Shown here: positions 38,101 to 45,492 of the stretch, piece after piece
Position numbering within the stretch: position 1 is the stretch's first letter
How the letters are laid out: each line of letters begins with the position of its first letter
DNA from: Morinoia aosen
Taxonomy: Eukaryota; Arthropoda; Malacostraca; Amphipoda; Talitridae
NCBI GenBank assembly: GCA_030386875.1
Contig: CM059564.1
Coordinates: 66,135,936-66,199,935 of the forward strand
Direction: 5' to 3'
DNA: 64,000 nucleotides
Position numbers and translations under genes: made by a program
The notes under the pieces: model-generated
The model's input: the letters and a program-made list of their open reading frames with translations, nothing else
What the model was told of the DNA's origin: nothing
Databases searched by the model: none

Positions 38101-41024
38101 TTGAACAAGGTCTAAAATCTGATTTTGAACAAAGTTTAAAATCTGATTTTGAACAAAGTTTATAATCTGATTTTGAACAAGGTTTAAAATCTGATTTTGA
38201 ACAAAGTTTATAATCTGATTTTGAACAAAGTTTAAAATCTGATTTTAAACAAAGTTTATAATCTGATTTTGAACAAAGTTTATAATCTGATTTTGAACAA
38301 AGTTTAAAATCTGATTTTAAACAAAGTTTATAATCTGATTTTGAACAAAGTTTATAATCTGATTTTGAACAAAGTTTAAAATCTGATTTTGAACAAAGTT
38401 TGTAATCTGATTTTGAACAAGGTTTAAAATCTGATTTTGAACAAGGTTTAAAATCTGATTTTGAACAAGGTTTAAAATCTGATTTTGAACAAGGTTTAAA
38501 ATCTGATTTTGAACAAGGGTTAAAATCTGATTTTGAACAAGGTTTAAATTCTGATTTTGAACAAGGTTTAAATTCTGATTTTGAACAAGGTTTAAAATCT
38601 GATTTTGAACCACGTTCAAAATTTCATTTTGAACCACGTTCAAAATCTTTTTTTGAACCACGTTTAAGATCTCATTTTGAACCACGTTTAAAGTCTCATT
38701 TCCAACGATGTTCATTTTGAATCGGATTTAAAATCAAATTTGGAAGTATGTCTTGCTTGTGTCAGGTGCGCGACCTGACCATCGCCTTCGCCATGGTGAT
38801 GATGACCTACATCCCCATCGGTGTGCTCTTCTACCTGGCCTTCCCGCTGCCCAAATACTGCCTCGCTGACGTAAGCATGGACAAGTGCAGATATACTTCA
38901 TCCTCGAGTTATTCTTCATCAAATGCAAACTTCAATTCATGCAGATAGAAATTAGCCTCCCTTATTCCTAGTTGTTCATAACGTGAATCAAGCATTGTAC
39001 TTTTCTTTATAAGCAGAGGCTTGCTTAAGTAACTCGTTGATTGACTGCACAGTATTCTTAACATGTTCTCAAGAATACATTGCTGGATTATATGATGAGA
39101 TAGAATGCACTCGTATGGCTTGTGTCGAAAACATTCTTAGGCTATTAGGGTGACCATTTTGGTGTGTTGGCAGCACAAAACAGGTTCGTCTTTGCTCTTC
39201 TCTAGTTCTGGTGATACGTAGATAAGAAGTTAATTATTAAATTTCATTTCATCAGAACTTCTTGGACAACTTCCCGCCACATGCGATCGTTCTCGCTATA
39301 GTGCGAGTGTTCCTACTCTTCCAGATGGTCACCGTAAGTACAACACTTCCCAATTTGTGACTGTTTGCACAATGTTCTATTCTTTCGGATGGTAACCGCA
39401 AACACATTATCTTCTGTCAAGTTTTGACCATAAGTATGTCATTTTCTTTCGACTGGTTACCTCAAGTGCACCATCTTTTTACAAATGGTGATCGAGGGAA
39501 CTTCATTTCCAAATGGTCACCGCAAATATGTTGTGTTACGAAATTGCGATAATAAGTACTGTGTCTTTGTGTGAATGGTGAACGCAAGTACGGCATTTTC
39601 TTTCAAAGAATGGCTTTACTATAATTTTTCAAAGAATGACCGTACTACATTTTTTTTCCAAAATGATGACCACGTACAGCATCATCTTTTGAGCAGTAAC
39701 TGATAGCATGACGGCATCCTCTAAATGTTGATGACGAGTACAACAGTCGGCTCGTTTTGCCTCATAACTCCTTATTTTTCTGATTCGTACACACATTCCT
39801 CCCCTTTTTTGGATTTGAAGAACTGTGGCTTCCATTTTTGGGTGAACCACTGGCGGTGCTTTGAGTGGTTGGTTGAGTGCGCTATTATGAGGTGCCGTTG
39901 TGATCTGCCCTGTATTAGAAGATGGACGCTAAATAAACATTTAACTTGAAGAAAATGCTTTTGTGTCCTTTCGCATGCAATTTCAAGCTTTTGTTTTTCA
40001 AAATTAGTGTGCCAGATATGAGTGCATTTAACAGTTTTTGATTTGGCTTAACTTTATAGACTTTCAATACCAGTTAACCGTGGCAGCAGTACATGCTCTT
40101 GATGCACAAGAGCTAAGGTATTTATTCATACCAGCAAACCTGATTGGGTAAATTCATTTAGTTTAATTTACGATGAAGGGGAAATTCTGTCAAGAGGTTA
40201 TAACCTTTATGTTTTGTAATTACAAAACACACAAGGGAGCCCTATTAGCCTTCACCACATTGCTGTGAGTTGACAAACAAAGAATAGTGTGTAGACCTGC
40301 AGTGCATGGTAACAGGAGGTGTCTGTGTGGCAGGTGTTCCCGCTGCTGTGCGTGTTCCTGCGCACGCAGCTTCTCTGCTACATCCGAGGCCCTGCCGCTC
40401 CTCCTCCATCATTCTTTACCTCGTCGTGCGTCAACTTCGCGCTTCTGACCACCTGCGTCCTTGTTGCTGTCTTCTTCCCCAATGTCGGCTTCCTCATCAG
40501 GTACAGTTTTGTGACGATTCTTATCCGAGAGTATCTCATCCGTCATGCAGAGAATCGCTCTCTGCTATTAAATGGTCTCAAAGTAGGAATAGTTCTTAGT
40601 TTCTTTAATTTTTTGCTTGTGATAATTTTTTTACGTAACATTTTGTGCTACGATGCAGAAACGTCTCACTATAACTGGACTTAATTTGGATTCGTTTTCA
40701 TGTGCGTCCAAAAATAGTTTACTGTGTGCTGTATTGGCTGAATAATCTCAAGTAAGTCTTGCTTGCTGGTTCAATACCAACTTTCAAATGTTGTAGACCC
40801 TCATTTCTGCATGTGCAAATGAACACCACAACATTCATTTCTGTGTGCCCTTGTGCAGATGGGTGGGAGCGTTCTCAGGCCTGGTGTACGTATTCCTCCT
40901 GCCGTGTGGGCTCTATCTCAAAGCGGTGCACTCAAAGGGCGAGCTGACCGTGTGGACCTGCTTGCTGCACGGCTTTGTCATCTCCCTGGGGGTGGCCAAC
41001 TTCATCGCTCAGTTCTTCTTATGA
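19970..41024 (+). CDS. SLC38A9: SLC38A9, lysosomal arginine-sensing amino acid transporter, complete, 13 coding exons
   Basis: Lysosomal membrane transporter that senses luminal arginine and signals through Ragulator and Rag GTPases to mTORC1 (known for the family). Coding exons: 19970-20154, 26930-27001, 29236-29503, 29795-29895, 31719-31876, 32591-32770, 34373-34648, 35075-35187, 36008-36106, 38766-38870, 39256-39333, 40334-40500, 40859-41024. All are GT-AG and in phase; the sum is 1968 nt, 655 residues plus stop (human about 561; the excess is in the N-terminal tail). The start is the first ATG after an in-frame TAA at 19940. The cytosolic tail has the acidic dileucine signal ERTPLL (19-24) and the Ragulator-binding motif YYSRL (160-164). 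TM1 carries WNTMMGTS (213-220). The luminal loop has sequons at N333 and N343. Later signatures are [28 protein letters not shown] and the C-terminal [10 protein letters not shown]. Introns are packed with mobile DNA and three minisatellites. Confidence 0.96.
20155..20697. other. SLC38A9 intron 1, left edge
   Basis: Contains diverged outer pieces of the palindromic cluster (CTGAAGGAGATGTCAGTTAT near 20243 matches, inverted, sequence near 21130) and a GC-rich patch (GGCGCCGGCGCC) at 20463-20474. Confidence 0.45.
20698..21640. repeat. Large palindrome, arms about 370 bp, family F2
   Basis: 20698-21070 is the reverse complement of about 21255-21635 with roughly 15-20% divergence by eye. Shared landmarks: TTTCGTCTTTGATGACGAA, GCTTGAATCATGGTAAT, CACTTTTTTCGTCAAATGA, TTACCGCTATAAC. 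Each arm itself has two related halves (the TATAGCGGTAGGTTT motif recurs). The loop of about 185 bp repeats material found at 20240 and 21700. No coding capacity. Confidence 0.85.
21905..22385. repeat. Palindromic element, family F1, second copy (inverted relative to 912-2032)
   Basis: Arms of about 110 bp: CTTGCAAATACTTACTTTTTGAG near 21993 pairs with AAAAAGTAAGCATTTGCAAG near 22268. Its centre (CAACTTAGCCATACCAAGAC, about 22157) is the reverse complement of the centre of the first copy (near 1150), which shows they are one family. Confidence 0.75.
22490..22960. repeat. Diverged family-F2 palindromic repeat
   Basis: ATCATGGTAATTGCATTAAA, ATGCACTTTTTGGGGCAAAT and GAGTTATAGCGGTAAATCAC on the left recur inverted on the right (AACATACCGCTAAAACTCG, TTTGCCAAAAAAGTGCAT). 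Two right-hand copies are present (about 22680-22790 and 22840-22960). Confidence 0.65.
23081..25781. mobile_element. Foldback hAT-type element, 2701 bp, no transposase
   Basis: Ends TAGTGATGTACCGAT and ATCGGTACATCACTA are flanked by a perfect 8-bp duplication TTTTTAAT (23073-23080, 25782-25789). TAGTGATG-type ends with an 8-bp target mark a hAT element. Subterminal DNA is a dense run of GTATCGG repeats on both sides. Inverted arms reach far inward (about 23081-23776 and 25189-25781), and the centre holds a second inverted pair. No long frame resembles a hAT transposase, so it would need one in trans. Confidence 0.9.
24205..24780. repeat. Inner palindrome nested in the foldback hAT
   Basis: Arms about 24205-24395 and 24635-24780: ATGATAACCATTTTGTGG on the left against CCACAAAATGGTTATCAT on the right, extending to GGGGCCT(C/A)TCGAATTTTAAT. 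The arms surround a spacer of about 240 bp. It could be a separate small element that inserted into the hAT. Confidence 0.75.
25790..26929. other. SLC38A9 intron 1, right edge
   Basis: AT-rich intron. A small imperfect tandem motif (AAAGCCTGCA(A/G)ANTNTGCA) occurs four times near 26458-26540. No element or exon recognised before the exon-2 acceptor. Confidence 0.5.
26930..27001 (+). CDS. SLC38A9: SLC38A9 coding exon 2 (72 nt)
   Basis: Acceptor TTTCATTGCAG|A and donor AACAG|GTAAAC. It is open in the required phase and joins exons 1 and 3 without a frame change, encoding [15 protein letters not shown] and a short tail. No homologue was recognised, so this exon rests on splice signals and phase. 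At 72 nt it could be skipped without a frameshift. Confidence 0.72.
27002..27764. other. SLC38A9 intron 2, unique part
   Basis: AT-rich intron DNA before the minisatellite; nothing recognised. Confidence 0.6.
27765..28995. repeat. 26-bp minisatellite, about 45-47 units, SLC38A9 intron 2
   Basis: Unit TGCTGCTGCTTCGTGTGGG plus TCGTGTG, strict 26-bp period from about 27840; the first three units are degenerate. The plus-strand unit has no A. Because it has no stop in any plus frame and 26 is not a multiple of three, all three plus frames stay open for about 400 codons, and a minus frame does too. These open frames are a by-product of the repeat, not genes. Point variants are spaced by multiples of 26. 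Confidence 0.95.
29236..29503 (+). CDS. SLC38A9: SLC38A9 coding exon 3, Ragulator-binding segment
   Basis: Acceptor TTTGCAG|A and donor GCTCTT|GTGCGT. Residues 86-175: a Gly/Ser/Asp-rich stretch, then [19 protein letters not shown], which aligns with the human segment around HYYSRL that binds Ragulator-Rag. Confidence 0.93.
29795..29895 (+). CDS. SLC38A9: SLC38A9 coding exon 4
   Basis: Acceptor GTGTTTCAG|GTG and donor ACCAT|GTAAGG. Residues 176-209, beginning [22 protein letters not shown] corresponds to APDHVVP in human, the rest of the cytosolic tail before TM1. The 32-bp minisatellite starts about 35 bp past the donor. Confidence 0.93.
29925..31480. repeat. 32-bp minisatellite, about 48 units, SLC38A9 intron 4
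   Basis: Unit GTGTGCTGGGACTGAGAGG plus CTGCAAGGCTTCA, 32 bp, with single-base variants and a few short or long units (GGAAGG insertions near 30140-30180). Starts within about 35 bp of the exon-4 donor and fills most of the 1.8-kb intron. Variant pairs 224 bp and 288 bp apart (7 and 9 units) show block duplications. Confidence 0.95.
31719..31876 (+). CDS. SLC38A9: SLC38A9 coding exon 5, TM1-TM2
   Basis: Acceptor TTGTGCAG|C and donor GCTG|GTCTCT. Residues 209-262 include [19 protein letters not shown], the unwound TM1 substrate-site signature of SLC38A9, and TM2 ending in AYRILTVQR. Confidence 0.94.
32307..32576 (+). mobile_element. Short retroelement, family S2, copy 3, 5'-truncated
   Basis: Matches the S2 body from the GTAGGCCTTTTTTTT region to its 3' end (AGGGAGACTCAAACTAACAT). 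It ends about 15 bp before the exon-6 acceptor of SLC38A9. Confidence 0.8.
32591..32770 (+). CDS. SLC38A9: SLC38A9 coding exon 6, TM3
   Basis: Acceptor GTGTGTCAG|GT and donor CCACG|GTGGGC. Residues 262-322; contains [19 protein letters not shown], nearly identical to the human TM3 region. The acceptor lies about 15 bp past the 3' end of a repeat copy. Confidence 0.95.
33089..33516 (+). mobile_element. Short retroelement, family S2, copy 4, with internal duplication
   Basis: Begins CTCAGGGAGATACAACTATC like the other copies. A block of about 57 bp (CTTTTGTCTTGTTTTATAGT through CTATGCACCGA) is duplicated in tandem at about 33273-33386, making this copy longer. Confidence 0.8.
33517..34372. other. 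SLC38A9 intron 6, right part
   Basis: An imperfect tandem run at about 33550-33660 (AAAGGTCAAGGTCAATTTAA, unit about 22 bp, 5 copies), then AT-rich intron. No exon recognised. Confidence 0.55.
34373..34648 (+). CDS. SLC38A9: SLC38A9 coding exon 7, luminal loop and TM4
   Basis: Acceptor CAATTGCAG|AC and donor ATGG|GTGTGT. Residues 322-414. The luminal loop carries sequons N333-S-T and N343-M-S and the cysteine C340; then [20 protein letters not shown], as in human KSRTVPFYLVGLLLPLL. Confidence 0.93.
34649..35074. other. SLC38A9 intron 7
   Basis: Ordinary intron sequence; a short direct repeat GCCAGTTGCGACTT at about 34975-35005. Confidence 0.6.
35075..35187 (+). CDS. SLC38A9: SLC38A9 coding exon 8, TM5
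   Basis: Acceptor ACTTGCAG|GC and donor GTGAAG|GTCAGT. Residues 414-451; [17 protein letters not shown] matches human GTVSVLYLIFLVTFKAV. Confidence 0.94.
35188..35787. other. SLC38A9 intron 8, left part
   Basis: Intron sequence with a small GGTACCGGTACC palindrome near 35410. Nothing else recognised. Confidence 0.5.
35788..35952. repeat. Tandem repeat, unit about 35 bp, about 5 copies
   Basis: Core GGAAAGTATATGAAAAGTTA followed by ACTGAAACATCT, repeated with small changes in SLC38A9 intron 8, ending about 55 bp before the exon-9 acceptor. Confidence 0.85.
36008..36106 (+). CDS. SLC38A9: SLC38A9 coding exon 9, TM6
   Basis: Acceptor GTGTCGCAG|GG and donor AACAAT|GTAAGT. Residues 452-484, [17 protein letters not shown] then NRNQENN; the FIHNCII and QENN motifs are diagnostic. 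Confidence 0.95.
36107..36769. other. SLC38A9 intron 9, unique part
   Basis: AT-rich intron before the 24-bp array; nothing recognised. Confidence 0.6.
36770..38738. repeat. 24-bp minisatellite, about 80 units, SLC38A9 intron 9
   Basis: Unit AATCTGATTTTGAACAAAG plus TTTAT/TTTAA, 24 bp. The main variants are TTATAA/TTAAAA and GAAC/AAAC, arranged in recurring orders of two or three units, so higher-order repeats are present. Flanking units are more diverged (GAACCACGTT types near 38600-38700). A minus-strand frame through the last 16 units reads NQILNLVQ repeatedly; it is broken elsewhere by the TTTTAAAC variant and is not a gene. Confidence 0.95.
38766..38870 (+). CDS. SLC38A9: SLC38A9 coding exon 10, TM7
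   Basis: Acceptor TTGTGTCAG|GT and donor GCTGAC|GTAAGC. Residues 485-519, [19 protein letters not shown] followed by LFYLAFPLP. The 24-bp minisatellite ends about 30 bp upstream of the acceptor. Confidence 0.95.
38871..39255. other. SLC38A9 intron 10
   Basis: Unremarkable intron sequence. Confidence 0.6.
39256..39333 (+). CDS. SLC38A9: SLC38A9 coding exon 11, TM8
   Basis: Acceptor TTTCATCAG|AA and donor GTCACC|GTAAGT. Residues 520-545, [10 protein letters not shown] then [11 protein letters not shown] (human NFLDNFP...FLLFQMMTV). Downstream DNA looks like decayed tandem copies of this donor region. Confidence 0.94.
39315..39745. repeat. Decayed tandem array starting at the exon-11 donor
   Basis: The exon end plus donor reads CCAGATGGTCACCGTAAGTA. 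Downstream there are about 8 diverged copies of TTTCCAAATGGTCACCGCAA type, roughly 30-60 bp apart (near 39388, 39452, 39485, 39512, 39574, 39636, 39662, 39727). The position matching the donor GT is GC or otherwise changed in most copies. Confidence 0.6.
39746..40333. other. SLC38A9 intron 11, remainder
   Basis: AT-rich intron; nothing recognised. Confidence 0.55.
40334..40500 (+). CDS. SLC38A9: SLC38A9 coding exon 12, TM9
   Basis: Acceptor GTGTGGCAG|GT and donor CATCAG|GTACAG. Residues 546-601: [14 protein letters not shown] then [17 protein letters not shown], matching human YPLLGYLARVQLL and ACFYPNIGGIIR. Confidence 0.95.
40501..40858. other. SLC38A9 intron 12
   Basis: The frame stays open for some distance past the exon-12 donor (to about 40684), so retention would add about 60 codons of hydrophobic sequence; no sign that this is used. 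Confidence 0.5.
40859..41024 (+). CDS. SLC38A9: SLC38A9 coding exon 13, TM10-TM11 and stop
   Basis: Acceptor TTGTGCAG|A. Residues 601-655 plus [22 protein letters not shown], a short loop, then [12 protein letters not shown], the family C-terminus (human GVANLIVQFFM). Confidence 0.95.
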
Positions 41025-44000
41025 ACAAGAATGTGTCTATGCTTTCTCATTGATGGCAGATTTGTGGTGGTGCTCACTGTGTTGCACAAACTGATTTTTA
41101 AACCCTCAAAATCTGCTCAAATCTTGCTTGTTCTTAAATCTCCATGGCGAAGTTGGCATATTAGCACGTTTGAATCACTTGTTTTGTCAGGAGACAGATG
41201 TAGAAATACTTGAGTTATATGTAGTTAGTGTGATAATCTTGTGATCTTACATAATGGTTATATCTTGGTGGCATAAAAAATGGACTTGACTTGTGGTGAA
41301 GGAGCAATGTTCCTGTCTTCTTGATATTTTCATGTTCTACATCTAATATTAATGAACACAACACAAATGTGCCTAACTCGGTTCTTCAACGGGAGTTCCT
41401 CGCCCCGTTTCGTAATAAGAATTCAATTTGAAAAAAAAAACGGGAAGGTATTTTAACGTTAAAATGCTGTTGAAGTTCAACGCACAGAAAGAGTGTTGCT
41501 TGACGTTTTATTTCGAAAGGTAGACCGGTAACATTTGCTCATTTGCTTGTATAATTGGACCCTATACTGATAAGGGAATTTATAAAATTTGTTGAACTAT
41601 GATTTATGTATGAGCGTCAGTAGGATAGCCGGGGAACAGTTACTCATCTTCCGATAAATACGAATTTTGGTGCAATTTGTGACTTTGAACCTCCTTAATT
41701 TTTAAGATGTGATTGTTGTATTAAATTGTGCCTTTCACCTGAAAGTGCTCTTGCCACTTAATGTGCTCTCATTTCAACTGGCATTGATATGTATATATAT
41801 TTTCTTAATATGCAAAGCGCAGCATTGCGAACAAATATTGAACTATGCAACTTTTCAAAGCATTACCAAGAGTTAAGATCAGAAAACAGTAATATTTACT
41901 GCCAATTGGAAGAAAATGTTGACCACATTGAACGTGTTCGATAATGCGTCTGTATCAGTACGCGTTTCCGCCATCATACGGGCAGGCATTTCTGTTATGA
42001 CTTGCTCTCTCACCTCATGGAAATTTTTAATTCAATAGCAACATAATCTCATGGACGGACTAGTGAGCACTAACATTTCAGGGCTGAACTCGCCGTTATA
42101 CGTATTTCGTATTTTATTTCATTTATCCAATCATTCTTTTAATGGTTAGTCGACTTATATTGTTTAGGATATTAGTTCTCATTGCATAATTCTAGTAACT
42201 GCTTGCCTTTTGTCTGTGCGGCCGATTCAGGCTCTGTTGTATGTCTGTTTGATAATTTTAGACTTGATTCAAGCTGGTGTTGTGGGATGACCCAACACTG
42301 AGCCTGTTGCTGGGCTGAAAAGCTTGAAGGCTTCTGCTGATGGGCACTCCGTGCTGTGCAGTGCGTTTAGTACGCAGCGTCATTTCTTGTTTTAATTTCT
42401 TTGGCTAGCGAACTGGAAAAACTAGCAGCGCTTGTATTTGTAATTGGTCGCGAGTTTTTGGTTGCAGGCTGGCATACTTATTTTTATTTTGCTCTGGCAA
42501 CGTGGTCACTTTTATTTCTGCTTTTTAACATTCTTTGGCAGTCCTGCGCAAAACGTTTCTTAAAGCTTTTACATTGAATACTATTCGGGCTTGAGTTGTT
42601 TTCTAGCGTTTCTCTCTTCAAGGATTGCTAATCGAGTTTCAGGATCAGCGTACCTATCTTTTCAGGTGTAACGTTTAATTCATGTACTTACCGAGTGAAA
42701 CATTGCGTAGTTTTAGTTTCTTGTTTGAGAGCAAAGAAATGATGCTGAAATAACGACCCATCATATCTAACAGGTCTCATCAAAAATATGGGTCTCGCAC
42801 TATGCGAGACATTTTGAAGCGAGACAGTAAAACACGCTGTAGAAGTATTTTTTAATTCCTGTTCGATATTAAGGAGCGCTGCTGGCTGCCTATCAGTCTT
42901 GTTTTATTTATAGAGTTGAGCCATATGTATAATTTTGTTGTGCTCTTACTATGTGGTGATTCAATGCCTTGTGCAAATGCTGTTCTGGGCTTTCACTCTT
43001 TTTTGAATTATCAAAAAGCAATACGTACTGGTCTGAATGCTCTTTTTAGACCGCGTGTGTTTGGGTCCAGCAGCACGATTTCCTGTGGCATTGCCGTCTT
43101 AGTGGTTTGCACACGCCTCGCCCGAGCGGTTGTTGTTGTTGTTTCGTCCACTCCTCTAACAGGTGATTCAATCTATCCTGCCTAGTTTGACAGGCAGGTG
43201 TTCCGTCATAATACTTTTCAGTTCAATGTCTCTTATGTTATCTGACTCGTCCGGCAGGTGTCCTGCAGTCTCGTATACATATAAAGATCAATCGGGATAT
43301 TGAAACGATGAAGACTTTCTTGTAAAAGATAAGCGCGCCCAATGACGTCTCAGGACAAAAAGTCGACTTGGGAACAGTTAAGCTTAAGCTATAATTTCTA
43401 ATATTCTCGAAGATCCTGAAGTGCACATGGAGCGTATCTCTACAAGCATCGCACTGCAGCAGTCAGGGTGTTTGAGTTGAGCTACTACTGAATCGGTCAG
43501 AGCGGTGCAGAGCACAGCAACTCATATCGACCGTTTGGAAATTTTCCTGCTCGGACCACGACATGTCCTGTGCCCCGTGAAGCGATCGCTAATTAATCAC
43601 TATTTGTTGGGGCTCCTTTCCTAGTTACATGTATCATGCATGGACATTTATTCCTTAATTTAGTTCGTACCTCAGAATCTCAAATGGGTGATAAGTTTTG
43701 ATCTGCTATTTGTACCGGGAATGGGTTGATATTATTTTTCGGACGCGATCTTGATTGATCGTGAATGTGTGTTCATGTCATTACTCGAGTTTTGCACTAC
43801 TGCAAATCTAACTCTATGTGCCCCATCTGTATCAATAACTTGTGATTTTTCTTGATGGCATAATCTTCCAATAGTTGAGTCAATTTCATGTATGTTGAAC
43901 GTTCTCAATTGTCCAATTATTGTCTTGCTGCTGATTGAAGTTTTGAAATATTCTGTGGCACTAGCTCGTACGAAGTAGTTTAGGGTGTTAATGTGTTTAT

Positions 44001-45167
44001 ATTTTATCTATTCTATTCCTCTGTGATCGGCTTGCTTTGTCACTGAAGACCATTATAAGGTATTTTTTCATTGTTACGTCTTTTCTTAATACCAGAATGT
44101 CTCATATAAGAGCGAGCATTGTTGTGCGTAATTTGATGACCACTTTCCCGTGGAACGCCTCCCAATTGAAGTGCTCGGGTCTGATTTTTGGATTGTTGGA
44201 GAACGACAGGACGTTCAACCAGACGCTAGCTCCTTTTATCATACACGCTTTGAATATTATCTTATTGTTATTTGCTTTTGTAATACTCCTATATCATGGC
44301 AATTTTTTTCGTACACTTATTTTATTTATGCATGGGTATTCAATGATACCTCATTAACTTATTTAAAAGGAAAGATGTTTTACAGCAAAATGCAGAAGAC
44401 GTCAGTGGAGGCCTCTGAAATTCGACGCTTCATTGTTGATTTGTTTAAATTAATTGCCTCGTGAATTTTCCTCAGGTTCACGCTCAGTATGTCAACGTAA
44501 TATTTCCGTCAGGTATTTATATTTTTGTTTTAAGTTTGGGTTAATTTAATTACTTGGTGATCTAGTACAAAGTACTTAACATCATTTCCCATGTAGGCGT
44601 CTTCAAATGACTCAGTTTCCCTCTCCAGCTCATTTGGAGCGCGTGCGAGGTTGTGTGGGATTTCCGAGCTTGCGAGGTGCGCCTTGCGGGCTAAGTTAGC
44701 GTCTCCTTAGACTGAAAAGTGCTACTACTGAAGGCAGATGTTTTAGTGCTAAACGGTGTGAGGTATTAAAGAGGTTGAGTGTTAGCCTAAACATTCTTGT
44801 GGTCTCGGATCTGACTGATGCTGCAGCACTAGTTTTTCATAAAAATGCGACTGCAAATTCTTTGTTGTGCAGCTCAAGAGTTTGCTATTCGATGCGCATT
44901 TTTTATTTTGAGTCTTTCTTGTATTTTTGGCCTTTTCTATCGGAATTTCACAATGTTATTGACAGTAACCATTGTGCTGAAGTCCGCCGGGCTGAAGGGA
45001 GACATGACGTTGTTTAACAAGCTCGCGAGCCTCCGGCTGTTTACGCCTCCACTTAGTTCCAACGTCTGTGTGACTGTCACCTACAAGAATAGCTTCCATT
45101 GTGTACCTCCATTTGCTGGCCTCGTGTTTGAAGTACTAATTTATATCATTTTCATGTTCGCACCCAA
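41025..45167. other. Downstream of SLC38A9: 3' UTR and spacer
   Basis: Long mixed-composition DNA without a recognisable exon. Small open frames at 44037-44464 and 44775-45195 show no family match and no codon character. A tail-like GCGAGACAGTAAAAC and other short motifs are not informative. Confidence 0.4.
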
Positions 45168-45492
45168 CAGGGGTATGCAACTATTGTATCTATGAGAATT
45201 AGCACCCCCAGGACGAAAATGTGAGGTCCCGAGATGAGAGTTTGGAAGGCCTCTTTTTGTTGAAATGAAATGTTTTTTGTTATGTCAAGGATCACCTTTT
45301 TTCGGTTCACTGCTGTCCTGTTTTCAACACCTACTACTTTCTTCTTCCTCAACTTGCTGTTTCTATGCACCTTGTGCGTACGAGTAGATTCTGCATTTAA
45401 TTAACTCCATTCTAAATGGTGCCTTCTTCCTTCCTCTCTTTGGAACGTCTTAATTGCGATTAGGGAGGCTTAAACTAACGTCTAATGTAATT
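45168..45492 (+). mobile_element. Short retroelement, family S2, copy 5
   Basis: CAGGGGTATGCAACTATTGT onward aligns with copies 1 and 2 through the AGGGAGGCTTAAACTAACG end; internal gaps make it shorter. No clear target duplication. Confidence 0.75.

Noticed and set aside
38317..38715. 132-codon minus-strand frame of NQILNLVQ repeats
   Set aside because: It is the 24-bp minisatellite read in one frame; it stops where the TTTTAAAC variant occurs and has no unique sequence.
44037..45195. Open frames of 80-116 codons downstream of SLC38A9, some hydrophobic
   Set aside because: No recognisable family, no splice or start context, and they overlap in different frames of AT-rich DNA; chance frames are likelier.
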